A stretch of 64,000 bases of DNA from Heyndrickxia vini (GTDB lineage: Bacteria > Bacillota > Bacilli > Bacillales > Bacillaceae_C): NCBI RefSeq assembly GCF_016772275.1, contig NZ_CP065425.1, forward strand, positions 548,001 through 612,000, written 5' to 3'. How positions within the stretch are numbered: the stretch's first letter is position 1; each line of letters opens with the position of its first letter. Positions 8,899 to 16,596 of this stretch are shown piece by piece. The notes beneath the pieces were generated by a model. The model was given only the letters and a program-made list of their open reading frames with translations. It had not been told where the DNA came from and searched no databases. A program made the position numbers and the translations under genes.

Positions 8899-8920
8899 GA
8901 ATTTGTTAGGGGTGTGGGAT

Positions 8921-9751
8921 ATGGAGTCATTAAAGCCGATACATAGGAGTCCGCTTCGAATTTATTTTGGGAAAAAGTACTATCGATTCAGGAGGTATGT
9001 GGATTGGTACTTCGGAAGCAAGAAATTTTCGTTAAAAAAAGGGGATACTCTATTACAACATGTTATTTTTACCCATCAAACTGTCCTTATGAGAGAATTA
9101 AAAGATGTGGAGATGTGGTTGCAGCATAATAAGGTGAAAAACCTTGGACTTGCCACGGCGAAACTAAATAAGGTGGTTATTAAACCTGGTGAAACTTTTT
9201 CTTATTGGCGATTGCTTGGCAACACTTCAAGAAAAAAAGGATATGTAGACGGAATGATTTTACATTATGGAAAGGTTCAAACGGGCGTAGGCGGCGGGTT
9301 ATGCCAGTTATCGAATTTGATTTATTGGATGACGTTGCATTCTCCTTTAACGGTTACCGAACGATACCGCCATAGTTATGATGTCTTTCCGGATTCAAAG
9401 CGTAGCCAGCCGTTTGGGAGTGGGGCGACTTGTGCATACAACTATCTTGATCTGCAAATAAAAAATGAAACGAATCACACGTATCAATTAATAGTTTACT
9501 TGACGGATACCCATTTAGTCGGGGAATGGAGATCAAGCGCTCCATCCATTCATTCCTATGAAGTATATGAGCAAGACCATATGATTAGACAGGAATATTG
9601 GGGAGGGTATGTTCGGCATAACCGGATTCATCGGAGAAAATTTAATCTAGATAACCAGCTAATCGATGATGAGTTCGTTACGGAGAACCATGCAATCATG
9701 ATGTATGAACCGTTGCTGGCGGATCCTGCATTAAACGCAATGGAGATCTAA
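8921..9751 (+). CDS. VanW family protein
   Basis: A 276-residue VanW-domain protein: KPGETFSYWRLLGNTSRKKG, GGGLCQLSNLIYWMTLHSPL, ERYRHSYDVFPDS and GSGATCAYNYLDLQIKN are the conserved blocks. VanW was first seen beside vancomycin-resistance genes, but the family is broad and its biochemistry is unknown to me. The frame opens at TTG 8903, but ATG 8921 is better placed after TAGGGGTGTGGG. No signal peptide or membrane segment is visible, unlike the longer wall-bound VanW proteins. No other glycopeptide-resistance gene is near. Confidence 0.9.
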   Translation: MESLKPIHRSPLRIYFGKKYYRFRRYVDWYFGSKKFSLKKGDTLLQHVIFTHQTVLMRELKDVEMWLQHNKVKNLGLATAKLNKVVIKPGETFSYWRLLGNTSRKKGYVDGMILHYGKVQTGVGGGLCQLSNLIYWMTLHSPLTVTERYRHSYDVFPDSKRSQPFGSGATCAYNYLDLQIKNETNHTYQLIVYLTDTHLVGEWRSSAPSIHSYEVYEQDHMIRQEYWGGYVRHNRIHRRKFNLDNQLIDDEFVTENHAIMMYEPLLADPALNAMEI

Positions 9752-9794
9752 AGGTGTTACAGGCATAATCAATATACGAAATGAGGGATTTTTC

Positions 9795-10226
9795 ATGAAT
9801 AATCTTACAAAAATGAAAATAAATAAATCTGTAAATGAAGTGTTTGAAGCGTTCGTTAATCCTGCGAAAATCGGGAAGTTTTGGTTTTCATCAAGTTCTG
9901 AAAGATGGGAACAGGGCAAAACGATTACATTGCGATATGACGAATACGGTGCAGAAGGTGATATTCATATCTTAGAACTAGTGAAAAATAAAAAAATCGT
10001 TTTTCAATGGGGAGAAGAGGGAAATATTGTAACAATTACTCTTCAAGAGGTGGATCAGGACGGTTCAATTATTGAAATAGTAGAAGAAGGTTTTGATGAA
10101 AAAGATGATCAATTAATAAATCATATGATCGATAACAAAGAAGGTTGGGTGTACGTTTTAACTTGTTTAAAAGGGTATTTAGAGTTTGGGATTGATCAAT
10201 TGCGAGCGGGATTGGTGAAGGATTGA
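9795..10226 (+). CDS. SRPBCC (AHSA1-type) protein
   Basis: A 143-residue START/Bet v1-like hydrophobic-ligand fold of the AHSA1 group: NKSVNEVFEAFVNPAKIGKFWFS at the N-terminus, ILELVKNKKIVFQWGEEGN in the middle strands, and a long C-terminal helix beginning WVYVLTCLKGYLEFG. Members are often placed with ArsR regulators, though none is adjacent here. The start at ATG 9795 follows GAGGGA. The role is unknown. Confidence 0.85.
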   Translation: MNNLTKMKINKSVNEVFEAFVNPAKIGKFWFSSSSERWEQGKTITLRYDEYGAEGDIHILELVKNKKIVFQWGEEGNIVTITLQEVDQDGSIIEIVEEGFDEKDDQLINHMIDNKEGWVYVLTCLKGYLEFGIDQLRAGLVKD

Positions 10227-10273
10227 GGGAATGATTTTGCCCATCATTAGGATAGAAAATGGATGAATAAAAA

Positions 10274-10306
10274 AAGAATCAGTCAAAAAAACTCTGGCTG
10301 ATTCTT
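10274..10306. terminator. Bidirectional terminator between convergent genes
   Basis: 11-bp stem AAGAATCAGTC / GGCTGATTCTT (one G-U) flanked by A-rich sequence on the left and T-rich on the right. It lies between the plus-strand SRPBCC gene and the minus-strand metallopeptidase-like gene. Confidence 0.75.
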
Positions 10307-10314
10307 GTATTTCT

Positions 10315-10872
10315 CTATGCAATTTGTTCGCTTTGCCCGGCCAAAAGTTTGTTATAAAGAGTTAAATCTCTTTGATATAAATGATGATAAGTGGCTAGTC
10401 CTTGGGCTTTAACTTGATCGAAGCTTTGCCAATCCACAATCGAAAACTTTTTGTTCATGTTTTCTGCATTTGCCCAGGCCGTCTCTTCAAAATCAATATT
10501 CATTAAATGCTCTTCAAGCAGCATGCCGAGTAGTTTGAGGTCACTATATTGTTCTTTTAGTGAATAACTTTTTTTCATCTCAAAGATCTCAATTGTTCTT
10601 TCGAGTGAATTCATTAAAGCTTTTCGATCTACTGCATGACCTAATTCATGTATAGTCAGCGCTTTTATATATGCTTCAGGTGAAATAGGTGTTTTCGTTT
10701 CCGTTAAGGCTTCCCCGACACGTTTAACATCATAACCTACATTGTTAAAAATAAAATTATAACTCATATTAATCCCGTTATGCATTTGCTTTAATTCGAT
10801 ATCCATTCCAACAGTATCTATCGTTGCCTGTATCCATTGATGGATTTGCTTTTCGTTAGTTCTTTCTTTCAC
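10315..10872 (-). CDS. Putative HExxH zinc metallopeptidase-like protein
   Basis: A 185-residue protein carrying ALTIHELGHAVDRKAL, an HExxH motif in a helix with an acidic downstream stretch (ETAWANAENM) that could give the third ligand. The N-terminus (IHQWIQATIDTVGMDIEL) has no signal peptide or membrane segment, so it acts in the cytosol. GTG start at 10872 with AGGGAAA upstream. I do not recognise a named family. Toxin-like or ImmA-like peptidases share such a small size, but no partner regulator is present. Confidence 0.7.
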   Translation of the reverse strand: MKERTNEKQIHQWIQATIDTVGMDIELKQMHNGINMSYNFIFNNVGYDVKRVGEALTETKTPISPEAYIKALTIHELGHAVDRKALMNSLERTIEIFEMKKSYSLKEQYSDLKLLGMLLEEHLMNIDFEETAWANAENMNKKFSIVDWQSFDQVKAQGLATYHHLYQRDLTLYNKLLAGQSEQIA

Positions 10873-10960
10873 ACATTTCCCTATCTTTCTTTGTTTTTAT
10901 TTCTATTATAGTTAGGATTTTTCCAAACGAGACCAGTATATATTAAAAAAGATTGTATTT

Positions 10961-11422
10961 CTACAAAATGCATTTTTTAATATCTAAAATTGTTTGCAAA
11001 TGCATACCTTCATGAAAAATAGTTCGAATTAATGCTTGTTCAATCGTGTGCATTCCCATATCCGTTGGAGGAAATTCCTCTTCAAGTCGATCACCATAAG
11101 CTTCTTTTATCGCCGTTGGTTGCTTTTTTAGTAAATTCTTCAGCTCTTCAATTGTTGGTGTCTCGGAGCTGAAGTCAGCAGGAGAGGTTCCATAGCCAAA
11201 CCAGGCTTGAAACGAGTCGGGAACATTTACTTTTTCCTTTGTTACCGCTCGAATCCATAAATATTGGTCGAGATAGATATGTCCAAGGTTCCAACGTATA
11301 TTGTTGTGAAAAGCCTTTGGGATTATTTCCGCTTCTTCCTTCGAAACATTTTCCAGCACGTTAAGTATTTCATTTCGATAGCTTTCTAATTGGTTAAATA
11401 ACACTTCATGACGTTTTTTCAT
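10961..11422 (-). CDS. DinB-family protein
   Basis: A four-helix-bundle DinB/YfiT-like protein of about 153 residues with His ligands placed as in the family: NLGHIYLDQYLW, and HEGMHLQTI near the C-terminus. Bacillithiol or other thiol transfer and metal binding are known for some members. Two ATG codons are possible; the second (11422) sits 9 bases from GGGGG and is preferred to 11431, which abuts it. It is divergent from the paralogue pair that follows. Confidence 0.82.
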   Translation of the reverse strand: MKKRHEVLFNQLESYRNEILNVLENVSKEEAEIIPKAFHNNIRWNLGHIYLDQYLWIRAVTKEKVNVPDSFQAWFGYGTSPADFSSETPTIEELKNLLKKQPTAIKEAYGDRLEEEFPPTDMGMHTIEQALIRTIFHEGMHLQTILDIKKCIL

Positions 11423-11559
11423 CCACTTCATCCCCCTTTTTGTTCAAGTTTAGTATTCTTCGAAAGTCTTATTTTACCTGCAAAAAAGAGGGACAAGATA
11501 TAAATGTATTTTCCGATAAATATGATTTAGAAAGATGCATTTTTAAGGAGAATAAACGA

Positions 11560-12033
11560 ATGTCACATGATGATCTCGAAGCGATATACACGGTTTTAGA
11601 AAAAGGAATGGCGGCCAAAGAGGTGGTTTGTTCTATTACGACTGGTTTTCGATCGGTTCCCTCCATACGAACACAGCCAGGATTGAATCCTTATCATGCT
11701 TCTGTTGCAGATGTTGGTTATGGATTTGATGCGGTGCAAGGGACCATTGATCGAATGCGAAAAGGTGAAGCGATGCCCCTTGCAATGGAAATGCTTGTTT
11801 TTGATTTGGATACACTTCGAATAAGTGCACAACAATTACAGCCGAATTTTGAATTAGCAGTAAAAAACGTTTCCGCTGAAGTCTATTATTTGGTTGCATT
11901 AAGCAGGGAATTAAATAGACAAATTGAGCAAAGGATTAGGGAAGCAGTTAGCCTAGGTCAGGAGTTTTTAGGGAAGAAATGGCAAGAAATCCGTTCGCGT
12001 ATTGAAAATATCCAAGCAGTTCCACGGCTGTAA
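11560..12033 (+). CDS. Unknown helical protein, first of a paralogous pair
   Basis: A 157-residue protein, mostly helical and charged, without membrane segment. The open frame reaches back to 11440, but ATG 11560 has AAGGAG 9 bases upstream. No known family is recognised. The stretch ADVGYGFDAVQGTIDR can be aligned with SEVSYGYAGIRGCIRR of the next gene, and FLGKKWQEIRSRI with FFGKDTFQSMQKKV, so the two look like old tandem duplicates. The 12-bp gap implies one operon. Confidence 0.75.
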   Translation: MSHDDLEAIYTVLEKGMAAKEVVCSITTGFRSVPSIRTQPGLNPYHASVADVGYGFDAVQGTIDRMRKGEAMPLAMEMLVFDLDTLRISAQQLQPNFELAVKNVSAEVYYLVALSRELNRQIEQRIREAVSLGQEFLGKKWQEIRSRIENIQAVPRL

Positions 12034-12045
12034 GGGGGGATACCG

Positions 12046-12537
12046 TTGGTCATGAATGATGATGAAAGACAGCGGCTGCTGGACTGGTGGAACACGATGG
12101 AAGCGGCAAAACCAATGGTACGACGACTAATGTCCTTAATTACCGAACTTCGATTGCATCCACAATCAAGTCATGCTGATGGAATCATCCTATTTTACCG
12201 AGCTGCCTCGGAAGTTTCCTATGGATACGCCGGTATTAGGGGATGTATCAGGAGAGCATTTACGAGTGAATACCGTGAGGCTCTTAGAATGAATATGGTC
12301 AATTGCCATCGTTTTGCGGAGAGGTTTTCAGTTGATACGAAGGTTCTCTTAGAATTAGTAGCTAAACAAATAACCGGGAAAGATGCGCTGCAACTAGTCC
12401 AACGAATTAGAGAAACTTTACGAGAAAATGATGATATGCTCAAAGAAATAAATAAGAAAGCCGATGCTTTTTTTGGAAAAGATACGTTCCAATCGATGCA
12501 AAAGAAAGTGAAGGAATCTAATACATTGTCCCAATAG
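12046..12537 (+). CDS. Unknown helical protein, second of a paralogous pair
   Basis: A 163-residue protein with TTG at 12046, 5 bases after GGGGGGA (ATG 12052 is the alternative). It is helical and charged, with a long C-terminal coiled-coil-prone part (LQLVQRIRETLRENDDMLKE). It shares the core A/S-D/E-V-x-Y-G-F/Y-x(2)-V/I-x-G-x-I-x-R and the C-terminal F-F/L-G-K with the upstream gene. There is no catalytic motif. A weak hairpin with T-run follows (about 12546-12580). Confidence 0.75.
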   Translation: MVMNDDERQRLLDWWNTMEAAKPMVRRLMSLITELRLHPQSSHADGIILFYRAASEVSYGYAGIRGCIRRAFTSEYREALRMNMVNCHRFAERFSVDTKVLLELVAKQITGKDALQLVQRIRETLRENDDMLKEINKKADAFFGKDTFQSMQKKVKESNTLSQ

Positions 12538-12672
12538 AAGTTTAAAGGGCACGATTCTCAAGGGAAGAGTGTTCTTTTTGCACGGAAAAATCTAATTATT
12601 CCCCAAATTCTATTTATTGGATATAGGTATTTTGCTATGATAAAGCTATGTGAAGAATAGGAGTTTGTGAAT

Positions 12673-13254
12673 ATGGTAAAAAACGAGTCAGATATTATCC
12701 GTATTATTCAAGAAGACGCATGGATGATGGACATTTTGCATGCCGCTAAAACATTGGAACTACCTGATTGGTGGGTGTGTGCCGGGTTTGTTCGATCAAA
12801 AATTTGGGACACGCTTCATGGATTTTCGGAACGAACACCGATGGCTGATGTGGACGTGATTTACTTTGATCCTTCGAATGCGGATGAACGTGTGGAAAAG
12901 GTGCTGGAAGTCAGACTTAGGGGCATCCTTCCGAATGTGCCGTGGTCAGTGAAAAACGAGGTGAGAATGCATCTCGTAAATAATATCCCACCGTATACTT
13001 CATCCGTTGATGCAATATCAAAGTTTCCAGAAACAGCCACCTCTCTAGGCGTCAAACTGAATGAGCACGATGAGGCCATTTTAACAGCCCCTAATGGAAT
13101 TGAGGATGTACTTGCGATGGTCGTGAAACCAACCCCATATTTTTCCGAAAACGAGAAGAGAAAGAAAGTTTTTGAGACACGCGTCAGAAAGAAGAATTGG
13201 GGTGCGGTTTGGAATAAGGTAAATCTCAGTCAATTATGTGGGGGAAAAAAATGA
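12673..13254 (+). CDS. Nucleotidyltransferase family protein (NTP_transf_6 type)
   Basis: A 193-residue protein. WWVCAGFVRSKIWDTLHG and MADVDVIYFD form the GG-like loop and DxD metal site of the nucleotidyltransferase fold, with EVRMHLVNNIPPYTSS as the third-Asp-region equivalent. The pattern matches what I recall for PF06042, a family of uncharacterised proteins. ATG 12673 lies 9 bases after AGGAG; GTG 12667 is too close. Its end overlaps the next small membrane gene by 4 bases, which suggests translational coupling. The substrate is unknown. Confidence 0.82.
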   Translation: MVKNESDIIRIIQEDAWMMDILHAAKTLELPDWWVCAGFVRSKIWDTLHGFSERTPMADVDVIYFDPSNADERVEKVLEVRLRGILPNVPWSVKNEVRMHLVNNIPPYTSSVDAISKFPETATSLGVKLNEHDEAILTAPNGIEDVLAMVVKPTPYFSENEKRKKVFETRVRKKNWGAVWNKVNLSQLCGGKK

Positions 13255-13475
13255 AATTAATTGGGTGGATTTTGATCAGTACATTATTAGGATATGGACT
13301 TTTTGCACTTGGTCCCTTATTAGGTGGATTTATAGCTTTCGGAATTGTCCTCGGATGTATTTTTCGATGCTTGGTTTTATTAAAAGAAGTGAACCGAAAA
13401 TTAACTGTTTTGGTGCCTGATAAAGATAAAGTAACCGAAGTGTATGAAAAATATATTAACGAGAAAAAGGCATAG
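13251..13475 (+). CDS. Small membrane protein, coupled to upstream nucleotidyltransferase
   Basis: A 74-residue protein whose first 50 residues form two hydrophobic segments (IGWILISTLLGYGLFALG and GGFIAFGIVLGCIFRCLVLL), followed by a charged tail (DKDKVTEVYEKYINEKKA). ATG 13251 follows GTGGGGG and overlaps the preceding stop. No family is recognised. The aminoglycoside-nucleotidyltransferase-like gene begins 14 bases downstream, so 12673-14839 may be one transcript of four genes. Confidence 0.75.
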   Translation: MKLIGWILISTLLGYGLFALGPLLGGFIAFGIVLGCIFRCLVLLKEVNRKLTVLVPDKDKVTEVYEKYINEKKA

Positions 13476-13489
13476 ATAGGAGAAATAGG

Positions 13490-14251
13490 ATGCTTACTTT
13501 CCCAGTACCAACAACAAGAGAAGAAAAGCTCAACATGATGAATGAGATAAAAGATCGATTACTCTCGAAACATAGAACCAATATATTAGCTATTGGTGTA
13601 TACGGTTCTATCGGACAAGAAAAGGATGGACCGTATTCAGATATTGAAATGCATGTCGTATTGGAAGACGGAACCCAAGTAGAAGGTCATGAGTTTATCT
13701 ATGATAAGTTTAAAATTGAAATCGGTATGGCTCAAAAAAAGGATATTTTTAAAGAAGCTGCAGAAGTAGATGAATCTTGGCCGATTAAAGCAGGAGCTTT
13801 CGTACATATTACTCCTTTATATGATCCAACCAATCTTTTTGAAGAATTGAAAAAGATGCCCTTTCAAGCTTCTGATTCTGTTTTTAAAGAAGTGATGAGG
13901 GAATTTATGATTTGGGAACCATATGAGACAGTTGGTAAACTAAGGAACAACTATAATGTCGGGAATTTTGATTATCTCACATTAGGTGTCAAAGATTTAG
14001 TTTGGGAAACGGCGAAACTCATTGGTCTTGCGAATAGGAAGTTTTTCACAACAAGAGCGAGAACGTTTGAAGAAACTTTGTTAATGGAGTCCAGGCCTTC
14101 TGGCTATGATGAGCTAGTGCGAAAAGTGATGGCCGGAACGCTAGACGACAAGGAGCATATATATCAGATGTGTGAAAAATTGTGGACCGGTTTGAATGAA
14201 TGGTTTGCGGAGTTAGGGATTGAGTACAAGCTGCAGGAATTGCCGTTTTAG
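13490..14251 (+). CDS. Kanamycin nucleotidyltransferase homologue (ANT(4')-like)
   Basis: A 253-residue protein, the same length as ANT(4')-Ia. GVYGSIGQEKDGPYSDIEM contains the GS loop and the DxE metal-binding residues and is nearly the same as in kanamycin nucleotidyltransferase; the later blocks WPIKAGAFVHITPLYDP, LRNNYNVGNFDYLTLGV, SGYDELVRKVMAGTLDD and LWTGLNEWF follow KNTase in order. The enzyme family moves AMP from ATP onto the 4'-hydroxyl of aminoglycosides. Whether this chromosomal copy gives resistance is unknown, because distant homologues of this kind are often silent or act on other substrates. ATG 13490 follows AGGAGAAATAGG. Confidence 0.85.
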   Translation: MLTFPVPTTREEKLNMMNEIKDRLLSKHRTNILAIGVYGSIGQEKDGPYSDIEMHVVLEDGTQVEGHEFIYDKFKIEIGMAQKKDIFKEAAEVDESWPIKAGAFVHITPLYDPTNLFEELKKMPFQASDSVFKEVMREFMIWEPYETVGKLRNNYNVGNFDYLTLGVKDLVWETAKLIGLANRKFFTTRARTFEETLLMESRPSGYDELVRKVMAGTLDDKEHIYQMCEKLWTGLNEWFAELGIEYKLQELPF

Positions 14252-14266
14252 ATTAGAGGTTAGTTG

Positions 14267-14839
14267 ATGTACGGGATTGTAGCACATTTTGATCAAGTGA
14301 CAGAGGAATATATTAAAACAATATGGAAAGAACTTAGTGAATTATCGATTTCTACTTATGCGGAGGAGGTGCGAGATCGAAGGCCGCATTTTACGTTAGC
14401 TAGCTACAATAGGTTAGATGAGGAAGCGTTTATTCGAAAGTTTGCCAAGTTTTTTGAAAGCAAATTTGAAGTTTCGGTTGAAATGAGTTCATTAGGTACA
14501 TTCATGAAAACTGGATTGCTATTTTTAGCACCAACGCCGACAATTGGATTACTGACATTTCATGAAATATATCATCAAACGTTTGCGGAATTCGCGGACC
14601 TTCCGGATTCAATGTATCATCCGAAGAAATGGGTGCCGCACTGCACATTAGCGAATCGTTTGAGTTCGGAAAATCTGAATGAAGCTTTGAACTATTGTTC
14701 ACAGCGAATAGAAAAAATACAGGCAAGGATAGCAGAGGTTTCAATCATCAAAATGATCAATCATTCGACCGTTCCAATCATACACTCATGTTATTTACGC
14801 CGGCAAGTTAGTTATCCGAGTAACCGACCCGCTAAATAA
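14267..14839 (+). CDS. 2'-5' RNA ligase / 2H phosphoesterase family protein
   Basis: A protein of about 190 residues with the two HxT-type motifs of 2H phosphoesterases, RPHFTLASYN and VPHCTLANRL, about 80 residues apart. Such enzymes open or join 2',3'-cyclic or 2'-5' phosphodiester bonds in RNA or nucleotides. ATG 14267 follows a weak AGAGGTTAG site, 15 bases behind the nucleotidyltransferase homologue. The last 25 residues (after SIIKMINHSTV) read unlike the family, and an alternative frame there gives a shorter end, so a late frameshift is possible. Confidence 0.82.
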   Translation: MYGIVAHFDQVTEEYIKTIWKELSELSISTYAEEVRDRRPHFTLASYNRLDEEAFIRKFAKFFESKFEVSVEMSSLGTFMKTGLLFLAPTPTIGLLTFHEIYHQTFAEFADLPDSMYHPKKWVPHCTLANRLSSENLNEALNYCSQRIEKIQARIAEVSIIKMINHSTVPIIHSCYLRRQVSYPSNRPAK

Positions 14840-14855
14840 TGGAATAATGTTTGAA

Positions 14856-14886
14856 GTGCCGCTTCGTATCGAAGCGGTATTTTTTA
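14856..14886 (+). terminator. Terminator after 2H phosphoesterase gene
   Basis: CCGCTTC / GAAGCGG stem with GTATC loop, followed by T-rich TATTTTTT. Confidence 0.85.
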
Positions 14887-14909
14887 TGTCTATTGACTAC
14901 CGGGGAGTC

Positions 14910-14990
14910 GATGGGTTACAAAAAGCATTTTATGAGTCACAAAACGATTTCCGTGTGTCACAAATTCAATTGTATGATCCACAAACTATC
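14910..14990 (-). repeat. Four 21-bp units related to array A, opposite orientation
   Basis: Sub-units with (G/T)TCACAAA-type cores occur at 14916, 14937, 14958 and 14979, exactly 21 bp apart. Read on the minus strand they give TTTGTGGATCATA and TTTGTGACTCATA, the same words as in array A at 7.8-8.2 kb. The rest of the gap up to 15152 holds no gene that I can support. Confidence 0.8.
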
Positions 14991-15151
14991 GGATTCGAAA
15001 AGGTGGTATGGAACGAAATCACCCTCCTAGGTTGCTGATTCTTCGAAATCACCCAACAGGTTGTACTTTTTTCTTTGCCGGGTGAATACCTATAAATTGA
15101 TGCTGTCCAATTTAAAAGGTTTTTGAAAACCGGAAGAAGCGAGGCGGTCGG

Positions 15152-15835
15152 GTGCAAGAGTTTTTCAAAGTGTTTTTTATCAATTTAGTTTGTGATATAG
15201 ATAATATGCTTATTTTGGGAGCGATCTTACGTAGGCATTCTTATTTGAATATGACGATTCCCGTTGCGATTGTTTTGACTTTCATGCGAACGGTTTACGT
15301 TATTTTAATTAATGAAGGGCTTTCGGGTATCCCGCTATTTCAATTGATTACAGGAATCATTTTGCTTTTTATCTCCTATAAAGTGGTCACTGTGTCCATT
15401 TCAGGGGAGGATTTACTTCCACGTACGCATCGTGCTCCGAATGGAAAAATGAAGGTTTTATTGCTTCTTATGGGTACAGACTTTTTGATTAGTTTAGATA
15501 GTGTATTTGTGATTTCGGGAATTTCGCAAACAATTTTCCCGGTGGCTACGGGCATTTTTGGCAGCCTTATGATTTCGTTGCTTTTTATGTCAGTCATTAT
15601 TAGGCTGGCGAAGGCATTTTTTTGGATCAATATTATTGCGGGTGGTTTTATTGCTCAGAATGCAATGATTGGAATGAGTAAGGATCCGTGGTTGGCAAAT
15701 TGGATTAGCCAGATTAATCAGTCCTTTCCCAACGTCAGTATAGTTAACATTGCGGCCAATGGGGCAGTCATTCTGATTGTTGTGATCGGGGTATATTCGT
15801 ATATTAAGCATCATCGTATTATTATTGATAGGTAG
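15152..15835 (+). CDS. TerC-family integral membrane protein
   Basis: A 227-residue protein with about seven hydrophobic segments. The TerC signature is present twice: FINLVCDIDNMLILGAIL near the N-terminus and DFLISLDSVFVISGIS near the middle, each with the intramembrane Asp residues that in TerC/YjbE relatives take part in Mn or Ca export. The loop GEDLLPRTHRAPNGK separates the halves. GTG 15152 follows GAGGCGG. Some TerC genes are under a Mn riboswitch (yybP-ykoY); I looked for its GGGGAGUA core in the leader and did not find it. Confidence 0.82.
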   Translation: MQEFFKVFFINLVCDIDNMLILGAILRRHSYLNMTIPVAIVLTFMRTVYVILINEGLSGIPLFQLITGIILLFISYKVVTVSISGEDLLPRTHRAPNGKMKVLLLLMGTDFLISLDSVFVISGISQTIFPVATGIFGSLMISLLFMSVIIRLAKAFFWINIIAGGFIAQNAMIGMSKDPWLANWISQINQSFPNVSIVNIAANGAVILIVVIGVYSYIKHHRIIIDR

Positions 15836-15853
15836 GCAACGAATGTTGCCTAC
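15832..15853. terminator. Bidirectional terminator overlapping TerC stop
   Basis: Perfect 9-bp stem GTAGGCAAC / GTTGCCTAC with a GAAT loop between convergent genes. The TerC stop codon is within the left arm. Confidence 0.8.
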
Positions 15854-16440
15854 TTTATTTTGCTTTTTATCGGTATGACTTTTTCTAAACGGTAAAAATA
15901 ACCTTTCCCAACTTGCCATGTGTTAGGGATCGCTTTTTTCGGTGCGTTAAGTCGCAGTCGTACGGTTGCTAATGAGGTTAGACCCCCATCGATATAGAGA
16001 AATCCTTGGTTTCGTTTCGTTATGTATTTTCGATGAAGATTTGGATCGCGAGTTCTGATGTATTCCGAAAAATAAAACAAACTTTCATTCAAAATTTTAA
16101 ATCCGATAGATAATTCTTTTTTTACATTATTCAAAGATAATTTTATATCATCTGGTAGTGTGGAAGGGATGTTTAGTTCAGCTAACTGTTCTGAGCCTTC
16201 GATAAATTTATTTTTTGCAGAGGTGATCATCGTGTATAATTCTTCTTCGTTTATTTCCTCGTTAAATGTGCTCAACGGTTGTACACTAGTTGCTATGATT
16301 TCAAAGATATTTTTTTCAAATTGTAAATATCCTTGGAGTCTGGGATCTTCCTCTTTTTGGGCAAAGGAAACGGCGGGAATAGAAAGTGGGAGACATATTA
16401 ATAATAGAATGGCTACGTATTTACGAGCATGATTAGGCAT
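15850..16440 (-). CDS. Secreted protein of unknown function
   Basis: A 196-residue protein with a signal peptide (basic N-terminus, hydrophobic IAILLLICLPLSIPAV-type core and an SFA-Q cleavage site about residue 27). The mature part is helical and charged, with FEIIATSVQPLSTFNEEINEEELY. No known domain is recognised. ATG 16440 follows AGGAAGGA on the minus strand. The gene is divergent from the catE-type gene and ends in a shared terminator with TerC. Confidence 0.75.
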   Translation of the reverse strand: MPNHARKYVAILLLICLPLSIPAVSFAQKEEDPRLQGYLQFEKNIFEIIATSVQPLSTFNEEINEEELYTMITSAKNKFIEGSEQLAELNIPSTLPDDIKLSLNNVKKELSIGFKILNESLFYFSEYIRTRDPNLHRKYITKRNQGFLYIDGGLTSLATVRLRLNAPKKAIPNTWQVGKGYFYRLEKVIPIKSKIK

Positions 16441-16522
16441 GGAGTAAAGTCCTTCCTACATTTTTTTATTAGTATGTTACGAAGCATTATATTTATGTAT
16501 TACCGTTTTTAAATTAAATTAC

Positions 16523-16560
16523 TTGACTAATGTAAGTATAAAAAATATAATTACTTACAT
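16523..16560 (+). promoter_or_regulatory. Promoter and palindromic operator of catE-nitroreductase operon
   Basis: TTGACT (16523-16528), 17-base spacer, TATAAT (16546-16551). The -10 is embraced by a perfect inverted repeat, ATGTAAGTA (16530-16538) and TACTTACAT (16552-16560). TTACTTAC/GTAAGTAA-type palindromes are what I recall for the redox/quinone-sensing MarR/DUF24 repressors (CatR, YodB group) that control catE in Bacillus subtilis. Confidence 0.75.
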
Positions 16561-16596
16561 AAAGTAACTTATTATCTTCAACTAGGAGGTACCAGC

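Noticed and set aside
8921-9751. Vancomycin-resistance cluster
   Set aside because: Only a VanW-type gene is present; vanHAX, vanRS and vanY are absent.
14990-15152. Possible Mn riboswitch (yybP-ykoY) before the TerC gene
   Set aside because: The conserved GGGGAGUA loop is absent; only weak stems seen.
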